Shown: in pieces, positions 11,341-23,742 of the stretch
Layout of the letters: each line of letters opens with the position of its first letter
How positions within the stretch are numbered: the first letter of the stretch is position 1
Source of the DNA: Hyphodiscus hymeniophilus
Taxonomy: Eukaryota; Ascomycota; Leotiomycetes; Helotiales; Hyphodiscaceae
Length of the DNA: 64,000 bases
Direction: 5' to 3'
NCBI GenBank assembly: GCA_016508695.1
Contig: VNKQ01000006.1
Coordinates: 1,860,001-1,924,000 of the forward strand
Made by a program: the position numbers and the translations under genes
The notes under the pieces: model-generated
The model's input: only the letters and a program-made list of their open reading frames with translations
Databases searched by the model: none
Told to the model about the DNA's origin: nothing

Positions 11341-13187
11341 GTTTTGATGTTGACTTTGATTAAGGGAGTAATATTTAAGCGAGTTAAAGTGTTTGATGAA
11401 GATGTGATTTGTGTTGCTCTGATGTTTGTATGCTTTGAAGACTTGATGTTGTGATGATATTTCTCTTCTCGAGCGACCACTCAGACCTATATATCCCTTT
11501 TCCACAACGCCATCTGGCAGGAATTGTTTTCACGATGTCATGCTTCATCCTCGTACATGCGGAGTTGCCAACGGAGTTCAATTAGTCACAGCCACTCCAC
11601 TCTTCTCAGCCTTTCGTCTCACGGCATCCTCTCATCACGCCTTGTGCCTGGCTAGTTTTTCCTACACGCGCATAACCGCGCAAGGTTATTTGCGGCGAGC
11701 GAGGAAGCGAGAAGTTTGAGAAACTTCTCGACATCTCCTGCGTAGAATTGTGGCTGGATTTCGTAATAGGCTGCTCCCCAAATCATATCCTGGGGGTAAT
11801 GGGAACCCCAAGCCCGCATCTCATTGGCTGGGGCCAGCTCTCAGCCACATGCCAGGGGAAAAGTTTTCGCTTAGCTAGGGAAAATTTCAACTCCGTGTAA
11901 TGACAGAACACTGGAGAAGGTTCACGACAATGCGATCATCTTGAATAATGGGATCCCATATTTAGAATGAAAATATGGGTGAGCGAAAAGCTAGAGATAA
12001 TTATGGAGATGGGAGAGCACGTGTTGGGAAAGATGCCGATAATATGCGACAGAGGTCGGCATTAAACACGTGCTCTGTAAATTAATTAACAGTGGCGGAA
12101 CTTCAGAGAGTTCCCCCTTTTTTATTCCTGTACAGTTTGATATCATTCTCATATCGCTTTACGTTTGCACCTTGAGTACTTTCAGTACCTCCTGTGCCAT
12201 AAGTGAATACTGTTTCAAAGGTCATGTCACTCTGCTCCTTCATTATGTGCTGTCCAAGCCAACAGCCAAACACGCACGAGAACATTCCAAGCACAGAAAG
12301 AGATGGTTACTCCATTCCAACACTCTCGCCCCCTTGAATGAGATCTTCGCATACTCAAGAGCATCTATCGAGGACTTCAAGATGCCAATCACGATATCGA
12401 AGGATCATGTAAAGGCTCATGACCTTGTGCGAAGTGCGCAGGAGATCCACCCTTCAGATATCTGTCGGTGAAGAGTCTAGGCCGAACTGCTTCCTCTTAA
12501 TAGAAGACAACAGTAAGATTTCTCCACTGGCCAAGTGTCCACATCCACGGCCATGATTTTGAACACTTTCTCCCAGCACGCTTCTCATATCGGTCACCTG
12601 TTTCTGGCCCACTCAGGATTCCATTTCCTTGACATACCCACAGCCTGGACGGGATGTCATTTCTGCATGGCGCTCGCTCAAAGTATCACATTGATATGGA
12701 TAGAGCTAGAAGCAAGTTCAAGATTAAACTGACCTAGATCACGTGAGCAATCGCATCGTCCTACTCCTAAAGTCTATTCACACCCACGGTCAGTGTGGAT
12801 TCGGGACTATGAGTCATGAGGAATGCCGCAGGGAAAGCTGAAGCTTCAGATATGGAGATCCTCTGAATACTTGCAGCAAAATTTCCTTTCCACCATATCC
12901 GTGTCTATGTGTAAAGTTGCCGAAAAACACTCGTCAGACTTGAGTTGTGAAGTTGCAAGTATCGTTTCCATTCATCTCTAGACTTTGAGACACCTATGTA
13001 TATGTGTATATATTCATGGAAAACTAAACAAAAGGCTAGTAAAAAAAGCCCAGGTTAAGGAAGTCTACCAGATTTCTCAAATGATCGTTTAATCGTTTAT
13101 TGGTATCATTGTTCCGTTCCCATATCATCTCTAACCCCATGTTCCATTTTACCTCAAAAGATATAAACATTCTGTCTGTACAAAACC
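11341..13187. other. long intergenic region with a CACGTG dyad
   Basis: About 1.85 kb without a recognisable gene; open frames at 12070-12471 and 12535-12732 have no family features. It serves as the upstream region of the minus-strand small protein gene and the 3' flank of the next minus-strand gene. The only strong structure is the inverted repeat listed separately. Confidence 0.5.
12014..12076. promoter_or_regulatory. inverted repeat with CACGTG in both arms
   Basis: AGAGCACGTGTT at 12014-12025 is repeated as its exact reverse complement at 12065-12076. Inside the arms, ATGCCGA and TCGGCAT at about 12033-12062 form a second, inner dyad. CACGTG is itself the palindromic E-box/G-box bound by bHLH (and some bZIP) factors. 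The element is either a paired binding site or a potential cruciform. Its target gene is unknown. Confidence 0.6.
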
Positions 13188-14298
13188 TTACCGATATATT
13201 TGTGGGCTGATGGGACTAGGACTCGCCGAACCTGCTGAACTTGCTGACTTCGTTGAGCTTGTTGGACTCGCTGGACTGGGAATCTCCGGTAATTTCTTGT
13301 CCCTCTCAATCAAAGTCCATCCCGCTTCGTCTCGAATTTGCATTTCTTCTTCGGTCTGCCCGTCACCCATCTCATAGACATAATTCTGCGTCCCCAGCTC
13401 ATGCGCATCGCTGTGAACCTTCAGTTGGTCGTCTGTGCTACCACCATATTGGAATTCTCGCTCCCCCATTTCCGTCACATGATAATTCCTGCGCCGGTGT
13501 CTGAGGATGAAGAAAGATGCTAGAGCGAGAAGTGCAAGGCCCGCGAGGGCGCCGATCACAATGCCTGCGATGGCGCCGCTGGACAGCGTAGAGGAATGCT
13601 TTCGCAATGCTCCTGAATTTGGTGCTGCTGTTACCGAGGAAGAAGAAAGCAAGGAGCCTGTAGAAGCTGGTGTGGAGCTTCCTGCTCCTGTGGTCGATTG
13701 GACAACTACGACGCCGAGTGCGAAGCCTTCGTAAGGAGAGGCGAAAGCTTGTGCAGCGGAATCGGTCGCAGTAAAGATGGATGTTGCTTTCAAGGCAGAG
13801 TTGTCGTAGAAAGATACCGAGATGGGTACGTTATATATGTTTGAGTAGCAAGTTCCTCCAAAAGCAGGTCGATCGGAGGGCGCGTCTGATGCCAGTGCGA
13901 GGCCGTCCCAACCACTACAATATGTCAATATCCGACTTGGTCGAGCAGAGGAAACCCTATGCTTACCTTGGACAGCATGCAATATAATTTGATGTGAATG
14001 GACCCTGTGTTGTATAACCAGCTGGACACACCAGTGGACTCATGGCCGGTTGTGAGACTCCTCCAGTCTGAAGCAGGAACGACGAAATGAACTGGGAAGG
14101 ATAGCAAGAAGTGGAGGTAACGCCTGGGACCGGTAGAATCGCATTCAACCAGACCCGGTACTGGTCGACCTCCAACATCGTGAGGCCTCCCACGCTCTGG
14201 GCGCATTGACTGGGCGCCGTCCAAGTCGTGGTGATCGCGAAGGGGGCAACAGACGTCGCCGTCGCCTCGAGCGAAGGAGTTCCTGTCGCCGGCGCCAT
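13188..14298 (-). CDS. single-pass membrane protein with Ser/Thr-rich ectodomain
   Basis: Two exons, 13967-14298 and 13188-13914, give 352 residues; the join restores ACCPSGWDGLAL. The start at the Met at 14298 (MAPATGTPSLE) is preferred because upstream in-frame sequence is Arg-rich. The ectodomain has Cys residues (QCAQ, TSCYP, VCPAGYTT, ACCPSGW, GTCYSN) and then a Ser/Thr-rich stalk. A transmembrane helix (GAIAGIVIGALAGLALLALAS) at roughly residue 210 is followed by a basic HRRR stop-transfer motif. The cytosolic tail of about 115 residues is acidic and then Ser/Pro-rich. The layout is that of fungal Mid2/WSC-like surface sensors, but no WSC domain is visible. No signal peptide is obvious at this start, so the N-terminus is uncertain. 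Sensor function is inference. Confidence 0.75.
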
Positions 14299-15856
14299 AC
14301 GAGGTAATTCAATCAATCCTTTTCTTCCAATCTCCCGGATTGAATGAAACGTTCGAAAACGAAGAAGAACAGGGAGAGGATTCCCGGAAACGCTCGAAAT
14401 ATGTACGGCCAGCGAAGCCTCTCTCGAAGGAGAGAAAGCTGGGGCTGGGGTCCGCATCGTTAATGGACGAGCCAAGCCCTGTCCCAGGCTCAGGGCCCCC
14501 AATTCAGATCATCCTTCGAGGCTGATTCCCACGATCGTGCGTTAATTCTGCCGTGGTCACCTCTGCCCTCTTGAAGATGGCGTCTGACATGGATCCGTAT
14601 CCGTGTTTAGAGTTACGGCCCCTTGGGCCCTGAAGCCACAACGGGGGCGCAAGACCGAGCCGCCAAGAACCTGCAAAACCCCCGACTGGTGGGGTTGGTT
14701 TGAACAGCTTCTACCTCTTAGAATACCATCTTCATTGCCGCCAATCCAAAATTAAAGAAGCTGACGAAATGGCTCATAATGCCCAGGTATTCGCATTATT
14801 ACGAGCTTTGACTTTTGTAAGGCCTCGACGTGAAACCGTTATCATCGGTAAGTTGTAGTCGCCCTCTGGTTTCCTGGGGAAAGTGATTGGAGGACTCAAT
14901 AATAAAGTTTGGGGCAGGGCAAAGGAAGGCTGACGCCACCCCCATGCATACGGAGGTACCTCGCGATAAAGTCATCGTAAGTTTTGATACTATTGGACCA
15001 TTGAGCAAAGGATCGCTAGTGTCCTATTAAGAGGCGCAGTTGTAGACTTATCTGTGTCTTGGGCAATGTCGACGAGCATCTCTACAAGCTACGGGACCCG
15101 CAGAGACATCTTCTCGCTTCCACTGGATACTCGTACTCGAGTACATTGTCACTGCTTGAGGCATGACAAATCAAGTCGCCCATCATCATGCGAGTAGAGT
15201 AAAGAAGCTGAATCGTGAAGCCTGATACAGACATGAGACGTGTATCAGTCCGCTCTCAATCCAGCGACCCCAGCAATGCCAGCATGTATCTAGCGGATCG
15301 TAGGCTTGATACTTCAATGCGATCTCACTTCGCGCTTGTACAGTCCAAGTATAAGTACCGAGTATGATCAGCACATGCAAACAAGAATCGGATCCAAGCG
15401 GCTTGGGGGACGATCCAGTACTGATACTGGTTTGCTCCTGGATGCGAATGGACTTATGGAATGCATGATTGATAAAGGAAGTCAGGATCTCCTCTCAAAC
15501 GAAGCAGAGTCGGATGATATGAGCGTTACCGGATTCTAAAGTCTTCTTGCTTGGATACCAGGTTTAAAGGCTACATTCGCCTTGAGTCTCCGCCTTCCTC
15601 GAGGATGAGGCACGACCGATTCGCAAAATACTCGTGGATTGGAAATGGTTGCGAGAACCATTATTGTCTTCCGCGCAAGCCCGAAACTGATACCGTGGAA
15701 TTGCTGGGATAAATTATGTCACGAGTGCAGGCGAGATTCTGTTCATGGATTGTATGATTTTTGAGATCTTCTTGACTCCCTTCAGCGCTCCTCTTTTCGG
15801 GTCCCAAATAATTATCTAGACAACAAAAATGCAGCAGAGAACTCCTTCACGAAAGC
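14299..15856. other. intergenic, no gene recognised
   Basis: Upstream side of the membrane protein gene and 3' side of gamma-COP. Small frames at 14799-15008 and 15306-15539 have no support. No repeat or RNA gene was seen. Confidence 0.5.
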
Positions 15857-18801
15857 CTAAGCAACAGATCCAATGACTAAAGCCGCAACGCCATCTTCCT
15901 CACTGCGAACTGTGATCTTACTCGTAACACCCGATTTTGTGGAGTATGCCATCCGAACATTCGCTACCACTCTACCACCAGTAACTGTCTTGCCGAACAA
16001 TTTAACGGTGTGGGTGGTCGTGTTAATCGGCACATCCGTTCCCTCGAGGGGCTGTAACGAAAGGGTCTTGGCGAGTTGTTCGGTTGCATCTGAAGGATGT
16101 TAGCGTAATTATTCAGAATGTCTGAGCCTGCTAGCAACTTACCCGCGATACTTTTGACCCCACTGAGCTGCAACGTCTCCTCCGCTTCCTCCCCAGCTGC
16201 ACCAACTTGCTCCCAAATGTGATTGAAGTTGCCAGCGAATGCGGGCACGACATAATCGCTTCCAGTGAGGTCAAGATCTTCAACTTGATACTCATCGTCG
16301 TATCCGGTCTCTTCGGGCTCGCCAGTAGTTGGGTCAATCTCCTTGGTCGTAAATTTCAGGACGTTGGTAAAGCTGCTAGCAGGGAACGATCCTTCACCCG
16401 CGGACTTCTTGAAGGATACATAGATAGTGCCTGGCTCATCTGTTGCAAGTTTGGCCGCGGGGATGATGAAGTCCTCCTCGAGCTCTTCCTCTTCAGCTGG
16501 AGTTGCTACGACTGACACATCTTCCAAAACTGTGTCTGGCAAGGTGTTTTTGACTTCATATTGCAATACAATATGCTCCTTGAAGATGTGCTTGACCACA
16601 GAGACAACATACTCGGTTTCGGTCTCGGTCAACTCAACTACAGGCGAGGATTTCAATACACTGCCGTACGCTTTCATTTCTGGAATCTTGAGCAGCTCTT
16701 GTTGATATTTCTGGGCGGCTGCAGTTGCAGATGCCGAAGCCTCGGCACCGGTTTGTGGCGTCTTTGTTGGCCCAGCTTTTGGTGCCTTGATGGTTGGTGT
16801 GACGGTGGTGAGTTTCTTCGTCCTGTCTTCGGCATCTGCTTGCTCTTTGGTGACAACTGGGATCGCTGCCATATCGAAGGGATTGTCAAAGGTGGACTTG
16901 TCATCCGCAGTAACATACATGACCAACTGGTGCTCGAAATATGGTAGAGCGAAAGAGTTTTCTGTTAACATTAGTACTTGCACCAGAAATATCCACCCCA
17001 GCACTCACCATTCTTGATGAATCGATCTGCCATTTCATCTGACTCTGTCATGAGTCTCAGATTCAAAGCAGCACGATCGCGGACCTCATCGTCAACATCA
17101 TCCAAGCATCGGGTAAGAAGAACTGTGACACTTCGCTTGACTTCTGGATCCTTTTGTCCAACACCAAACTTCGCCAGAGCAGTGACTGCCGCCGCCCGAA
17201 CTATAGCGTTTTCGAGAACAACCCGATTGTAGATATATCGAATGTATTTCGTAGGTTGAGAGGTTTTGGGACCTTCGAGGCCGAGCAGGTGGAGAATTCG
17301 AACGGCAAGTTTGGTGAACTCACAATCTTCAATAAACTCGCAGAGATGTGCCAAGGCATCCTCCTTCGAATCCGGGACGAATTTGATCAAGTCGAACATG
17401 CTCTCCACAACTGCGCGCTTGAAATCGTATCCTCCTTCGTCGCGCAGTATTCCACTGAGGAACGCCAGCATGCCAGCTTGCTTGTTTGGAAACTTCAGAC
17501 ATAGCGTGCGGATAGCCTCCACGATTGTGATCTTGAACTCATCCGTAATGTCAGCCATAAATCCAGAGATTTGCTTCATGAGGCGATCCACACTAGCTTC
17601 ATTGCCAGTCTTGAGGAGAGTTGTGATAGCGAATGTGGCAATTGAGCGATTTGAATTAGAGATGAGGAGTTCGATGTCGGGGTTGCAGGGGTGAACAGCT
17701 TGAGGTTTGAAGGAGGCAAAGTTGTGGAGGATTCGGATGGCTGCGAATTTCGTGACGGCTCGAGGTGAAGTAAGGAACAATTGGAGGACGTGGATAGCTT
17801 GGGTGACTTCGGCGTCTGTAATGTCTCGCATATCGCAGATTGCCTTTGCTGCCTCAAAATTGACCATCTCGCTCTTGTGCCGGAGCCAGCCGTCCAGAAG
17901 TTGAATCATGGGTTTCCGCAGCTGTGGATCCTCTTCTGCCAGTTGTGCAGCCAAACGAACGAGCATGACTGTAGCAGCTGGACTTTTCACAGCACCTGCA
18001 GTTCCAAACTGCTGCACCATCTTTACGAGTGCCATCCTGTCGTGCATTCTCATTTGGTAGAGAAGTCCAATTGCGTGGTATTGCGTCATGGTGGAGTTGT
18101 TTACTGGAATAGCGCTGCCTGATGTCGAGAATCCAAGGGAGAACCCGCCAGATGACTTCGTCGATGTTGCTGCCTCTTGTGTTTCGCTCTGCCATCTTCG
18201 AACAACATCTCGCGCGATTGGAAGCAGGTGGTACGACGAAACCAGGGCTGCCGAGGAAACGGAAGGATTCTTATCAACTATCGCTGTCTTCATTACACGC
18301 TCGATACTTTGGACCGTAGAAGCCTAGAGTTGTCAATTACACGAGTTCCAATTATTCCAGAACCACTCACGTCAATAATGCGGCAGAGGGCTCGAATGGC
18401 ATTAGGTCTGAAGATCGCATCTGTTCCACCACCAGTATCCTTCATAATTGTGCTCGTAACCATAATTATATCCTCCGCAGAATGCGCCAGCTCCTTGATG
18501 ATGAGATGTACCATTTGCCGTAAGCTGGCATCCTTGTTCTGGAAAAGTTTCGAAATTCCGAAGAAGAGAGTGGTGGCTTCGTTGGTAGGGAACTTTTCCC
18601 CGGTGTAAAGAAGGAGAGCAATCTTTGTCAGGAGGACTCGACATCTTCGTGGTTGTATTGGGGAGGAATTGAACAATCGTGCTGCGAATTGTTAGCTGGC
18701 TCGAGGAATCGAGGGGCTCACCGACCTTCTTGAAAGACCAAGGTTCTGTCAACCCTCATGATCGCCGTGTCGGCATCCTCATCTTTCTTGCTATAGCTCA
18801 T
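15857..18801 (-). CDS. SEC21: coatomer subunit gamma (gamma-COP)
   Basis: Structural subunit of the COPI coat that drives retrograde Golgi-to-ER transport. Five exons: 18726-18801, 18371-18681, 17009-18323, 16143-16961 and 15857-16089, giving 917 residues, the normal length. The N-terminal adaptin-like alpha-solenoid shows PIQPRRCRVLLTKIALLLYTGE, NEATTLFFGISKLFQ and SSAALVSSYHLLPIARD, all matching Sec21. A Lys/Ala/Thr-rich hinge precedes the C-terminal ear/appendage domain (from about residue 650, SPVVELTETETEYVVS), which binds ArfGAP-type partners in known systems. The last exon completes the appendage (TVRSEEDGVAALVIGSVA) after a 53-bp intron. Introns are 44-53 bp. It is an essential single-copy gene in studied fungi. 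Confidence 0.95.
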
Positions 18802-19816
18802 GATATTCGAGGTGAGCTCCCCAGCTTCATGAATCGCAGGTCAAGATGATTGGGAAATTCGGAGTCGCATGTGCTGCTGTCTTTTGGAACCCGCGACGTA
18901 GCCAGTTGTTAGGTCCAACTAAGCGAGCGGAATGTCTTGGCAGACCTCCCCTGTGTCTCGAGTCTCGACATCTACGGTCTTCCACAAGGCTACTTACTCT
19001 TTGTTAGGTATTCATCCGTATGCTAGAGAGTCGGCTAACGAATTGATCTAGTGGTTCATTATTACAATTTTCAGACTGATCAAATTCTAGGGGGCTTCTA
19101 TCATTAGCGGGTTTCCAGATAATGTTATTCCACTGCAATTAGGTACAGTGAGCATGACATATTTATTATCCCCATGCGAATGTCATTCTTATGGAAAATT
19201 CCTCACAAAGGTCAAGATCTCTTGGTTTAAATTTATATATGACGGAAAGGATGCTGCTACAGGCCATGTATTCTATCTGTAAAATCCGCATAGGTAGGCG
19301 TCGAAGTACAAGACACCGTAAAAAAAATGAGTCTAGGCATTCATGTTTACAGAGCTCAGCTTCGATTTCTTTCTATCTATCTCTGCGGAGTCTCTGCTCA
19401 TTCCTGATACGTGTAGGTAAGACTCCAGGTTCCTTCCTTGGTAAGTATCAAAGTACCGTGAACAATGGGAGACAAACAAACGAGTACACAAGGGATACCT
19501 TCCCTACGAGTCGAACTATTATAATTTTCACGAGTGCAAATGTGTGGTGGTAGAAGAGCAGATGGTTGAGGTACTGCTATGATAGATTTATAAAGTCAAT
19601 TTGGCCCTCTTCTTTCACTAAAAAGTGGTACTTACCTAGCAAAAGTAGTGAACACAACTGAGGCTGGTTGCCCGACTACTCTCCTCGCCTATTTGGGCCA
19701 ATAGAAGTCGTCAGAGCATGCGAAGATAACGCAGTACAGACAAAATACGCTAGTTCAATGAGAATTCAACCAAAAAAAAATGCAAAAAAAATAGGATGGC
19801 AGATAGTTATCAGTTT
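18802..19816. other. intergenic, gamma-COP upstream region
   Basis: No supported gene. A 120-codon frame at 19191-19553 has no family features. The region probably holds the gamma-COP promoter. Confidence 0.5.
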
Positions 19817-19906
19817 TCCGATACCGGGAATCGAACCCGGGGCTGCCCGGCGCTTAAGCATTGCTGCTATGAAAGCGGGCTATGTTAACCCCTACACTAT
19901 ATCGGA
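19817..19906 (-). tRNA. tRNA-Glu (anticodon TTC) with intron
   Basis: On the minus strand the ends pair as TCCGATA/TATCGGA. A D-arm (GTGT...ACAT), an anticodon stem GCCCG/CGGGC and a T-arm CCGGG-TTCGATT-CCCGG follow. The loop reads CT-TTC-A, giving anticodon TTC (Glu), and about 19 extra bases sit directly after position 37, the standard site of nuclear tRNA introns. Internal A and B boxes for RNA polymerase III are recognisable (B box GGTTCGATTCC). The identity rests on these features and on resemblance to fungal tRNA-Glu. Confidence 0.93.
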
Positions 19907-21323
19907 GATGTGCTTAAGTGGAATGCTCTTATTTCGTTACTTACTGGCGGTGACCACCGAGCCGAGAGTAGCCGAGCATGTTTTCGTCCAGCCACCCAGT
20001 GAAAGTCTTAGTTGAATCTTCTCTCAATGAGACCAATGTACCCGCTACAGCCTCTGAATACTTAAAGCTCACCCATCAGAAGATCAAAACCAAGTCAGAA
20101 ATTTGTCGTTACTAAAGTAGCTATAGCCGTCGCTCAAGTCAGCATGCCTCCCGTTAAAACCTTCACACTCAATCAGAATGGAATGGGTAGCCGTCACTCA
20201 TCTCCATATCTATAAATTAAATTGAAACCATATGTTGTATCTCTATTTCCAGCATGTAAATTGCTCCATCTCTAAGTCTCAACGTCAAGATTTTGAAATG
20301 TCGAGATCTCGCGCAGAGAAATAACGTCTACTCCTATCCAATCATCAATAAATGTAATGCGCATCAACTAACTAGAAGGCCAGGAATAAAAAACCAATCT
20401 ACAAATAGAGGAGAGCTTCAAGCCACTTCTAATTGTAGACAGAGCTCTTGTACATGCCTGAGGTGATGCTTACGCGCCTCGGCGTCTAAGTCTATTAATA
20501 GCCCAATTTTCGGAAACATTGTACCGGAAAGCCACCTGCTGCACTTTGAACAGCTTTCTCATGTAGAATCAATCTGGCATACAATTCTGCCCTGCCCTTC
20601 CAGAACCCGAAAAGAACGATTCGATCTCTCGGGACCATCCTCTCCCGGCTTCGCGCCTCGTCGTTGACTCCTCGCGACGGCATGCCAGTCCGGATAATAG
20701 GCTGAGTCGTCGCTAGACATGGCTGTGAGCCTCTCCTGACGGGCATAGAAACCCATCCATGCCTTGGAATGCTTTTAATATGCAGTCAGCTACCAGTAGT
20801 GATTGTCCTTCTCATTGGCTCCCTGAGACAACATAGAGTTGACCTCGGTTCTTCTCACGTCCCAACCTTCTCCTGGCTACGGGGCCGCCGTCTGCTTGGC
20901 TTGCATCCACTTGACTAGATAGACTTTTGACTTCCAGACAAGCCCCTCACAAGCCTCTTACAAGGGAGCTATGTACTATTCTGTCAAGTGCCACGCGGTG
21001 AGAAGTAAATATTATGGCCAATGCCGAAAACTCCATGCAACAGATGCCTATCGTTTGCATGCGTAAGATCCTCCGGCCCGCTCACGGCTGGTCCATGGCT
21101 GTCAAAGTAAGGCTTATCGACAAGGACTAGTGTGAGTGAGGGCCCGTGAACTTCAACAACGTCCATCAAACCACCATAAGCTCCATAGTATAAACATTCA
21201 ACCACAATCCTCATATTTGTGTTAATCTACCACCAGGAGATACACTCCTCGATATCCAGGAAAGAGACTGCTTACCATATCCGCTCACGAGTACTCACCC
21301 AAACCCTTGGCGCATCACCCATA
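19907..21323. other. intergenic, upstream of the bZIP gene
   Basis: About 1.4 kb without a supported gene; frames at 20495-20756 lack features. The 3' part is the bZIP promoter and leader (an in-frame extension to 21219 is judged untranslated). Confidence 0.5.
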
Positions 21324-22417
21324 ATGGATTACCCATACTTCACCGCAACTGCCCCACAACAATACCCCTTCTATCCACCAACACCAGCGCATTCTGGATC
21401 TACCCACTCGGATGACTTCAGCAACTCTCCTGTTCGTGGTGTTCCCTTGCATCTAGCATCTCCTATGTCTTCTTATCATTCTCATTTCTCCACTCACCGC
21501 CGTTCTTCTCCTTCGTCCCCTCAAGCGCCTGTCTACCAGCCTCAGCGTTACCATTCCCATCACTTCCTAACCCAGAAACAGGATGCGTTCGACCAATTCC
21601 AGCAGAACTTCGACTACTCTCAATTTCAAGACCCCAACGCGAATGGCATTCCCCCACAGGCTAAACCGCCGACTCCGCAGCCTCAACACCAATCATCAGT
21701 CAGCAGCAATGGAAATGGCAATGGAAACCATGGCTATGATATGAACATGGAGATGAACGACGAAGGCACAAGACGCGGAAGCAACAGCGATGATGATGAT
21801 AATATGACACCCGCGCAATCCCGGCGCAAAGCTCAGAACCGTGCAGCGTAAGACCCCTCCCTCTGTCCGGCTTCTCCCCTCAGTTCAACCAGACTAACAC
21901 TCCTCACAGACAACGAGCCTTCCGCGAACGCAAAGAACGCCACGTCAAAGACCTCGAGGCCAAGCTTGCCGCAATGGAAAAGAATTCCGCAAGTGTTGCG
22001 GAAGAAAACGAACGCCTGAAGCTTCAACTACAAAAAGCGGCCACCGAAAACGAAATCCTCAAAGCCACATCCAGTCACTCCAGTCGTGGGAGCTCCGAGT
22101 CTGTGCGCAACGCTGGGCCCATGCACTACTCTCCCATCGATTTCTACACGGAGGTCCTAGAAGCACATAAAGACAAGAGACCGAGTCATAGGATCGTCAC
22201 AAGTGAGAGCGGGGAGAGACTCCTTGCCGCTGGAGCGGCGTGGGATTATATCATCAATCACCCACTTTACGCTCGAGGATTAGTCGATGTAGGAAATGTA
22301 AGTGACAGGCTCAAGACGGTTGCGAAGTGTGATGGTCAAGGCCCTGTATTTGAGGAAAGGGCGATCATCGATGCCATTGAGAACAGTGTCGCGAGTGGGA
22401 ACGATGAGTTACTCTAG
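21324..22417 (+). CDS. bZIP transcription factor, AP-1/Yap type (Fcr3-like)
   Basis: Two exons, 21324-21847 and 21910-22417, giving 343 residues. The intron lies inside the basic region: exon 1 ends with SRRKAQNRAA and exon 2 begins QRAFRERKERHVKDLEAKL, together the Yap-type basic region NxxAQxxFR, at residues ~165-190. A leucine zipper follows (LEAKLAAMEKNSASVAEENERLKLQLQKA). The N-terminal half is rich in Pro, Gln, Ser and His, with an acidic DDDDN patch just before the basic region, typical of activation domains. The C-terminal part carries a conserved-looking block (SGERLLAAGAAWDYIINHPLY). The Met at 21324 is chosen because the upstream extension is leader-like. By family it should bind TTAC/TGAC half-sites and act in stress or drug response; no Cys-rich redox domain like that of Yap1 is seen. 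Confidence 0.88.
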
Positions 22418-23742
22418 ACGATGAGGGGAGTTGTTTATGATGGAATGAGCACGCACATGGGGTGGACCGGATACCAAGGTGTTTATGGAGAAAAAGTAGG
22501 GATTCGGACATCTGCTTCGTGCTTGGAGTTTTTGGTACTTCTTCTGTTCTTGGGAACAATATTGGTTATGTACTGTACATGGAGCTTTCCGTTGCTTAGG
22601 ACTGTCAATAATTGAGTACAAAATAGAGCATCGCGAGCGCTCGCGTGATTACGTCGATGTCATCAGCAGCATGAAAGACGTGCTTAGCAACTTCGATACC
22701 GGCTTGCCCAGCATTCTGGTCAGATCATTATCCTTGCAGTCTTCATCCACCATAAGTCCCTCATGAAATGTACATACCCCTTCCTGGCCATCCCGTCTAT
22801 ATCCCGAACTGCCACTAGTCTATACCTCGCTCCAATCTCCCATGAAAGTCCATCGACAATAATGATCATTGCAAGTGCAAAAGCCACTTTTGTGATATCA
22901 TCAGTCGCATTTCATGGTAATGGCAATGGCTGAAATCTGCTTCTGGTTGCTAGTTTTGACCTTCCTTTCTGGTAAGTCGTCGCCTTTGAGTCGAACGCTT
23001 CCAGCCATTTGCGAGCTTCTGCTCGACGTGTAGCTCTACCTAGAATACAACAGCAATTTCGTCGCCGTGACGGGTAATTCTGCCAGCGGATGGATTTTCA
23101 AAGGCTGAATGAATCTAATCATTTGGTCCAGAAAGGACATTGGTACAATGACAGCAAGCATGTATCTACGACTGAGGAAGATGCGGCACGTCGACAAAGC
23201 TGGCGAATCTCTTAGTGAAACCAATCGCAATCCCAAGTATGCGTGCCATTGTAGCTTCCTCTGCGTACCTGGGTATTTTGTTCCATGTTAGTAGTTTGGA
23301 AACCTTGGGGACTCGACTCGAAGGAGGGAACAGAGAGTGAGGGCTGGGGAGGAAAGCTCCGAGATAGATGGATGACTTTTGATCGGGTTCGCAGATTTTG
23401 GATATTGTTAACTATCACTAGCTTCTGATCCTCCATGCCGGCTCGAAATCGTTGACATCCAGCTACTTGTAAGCTATTACAGACAACCTCGTCTTCACTT
23501 CACTTCTACCCAAACGTTGTGGCTAGGTAAAGTCTTCTTGATCTTGAAAGTCGCGTCACTTCGTGAAGCACCAGATCTTGCATTCTCTCACGTTTCGAAT
23601 TTTTCACATGTACATTCACACAAGCTCACTCAGATGTCACCGATTCGCAGTTCTAGCTCTTTGGTCCAACAGGAACAGCTCGTGTCTAGTTTATGTCATC
23701 TACAATTGCTGCAAAGATTTAAAAAAGATTTAACGCGCCATC
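22418..23742. other. intergenic, no gene recognised
   Basis: Between two plus-strand genes; frames at 23036-23436 have no family support. It holds the bZIP 3' end and the BTB promoter. No RNA gene or repeat was seen. Confidence 0.5.

Noticed and set aside
16207..17694. Several plus-strand frames inside gamma-COP
   Set aside because: Antisense of a well-supported conserved gene.
20495..20756. Overlapping 65- and 83-codon minus-strand frames
   Set aside because: Two frames of the same stretch, no Met context, no family resemblance.
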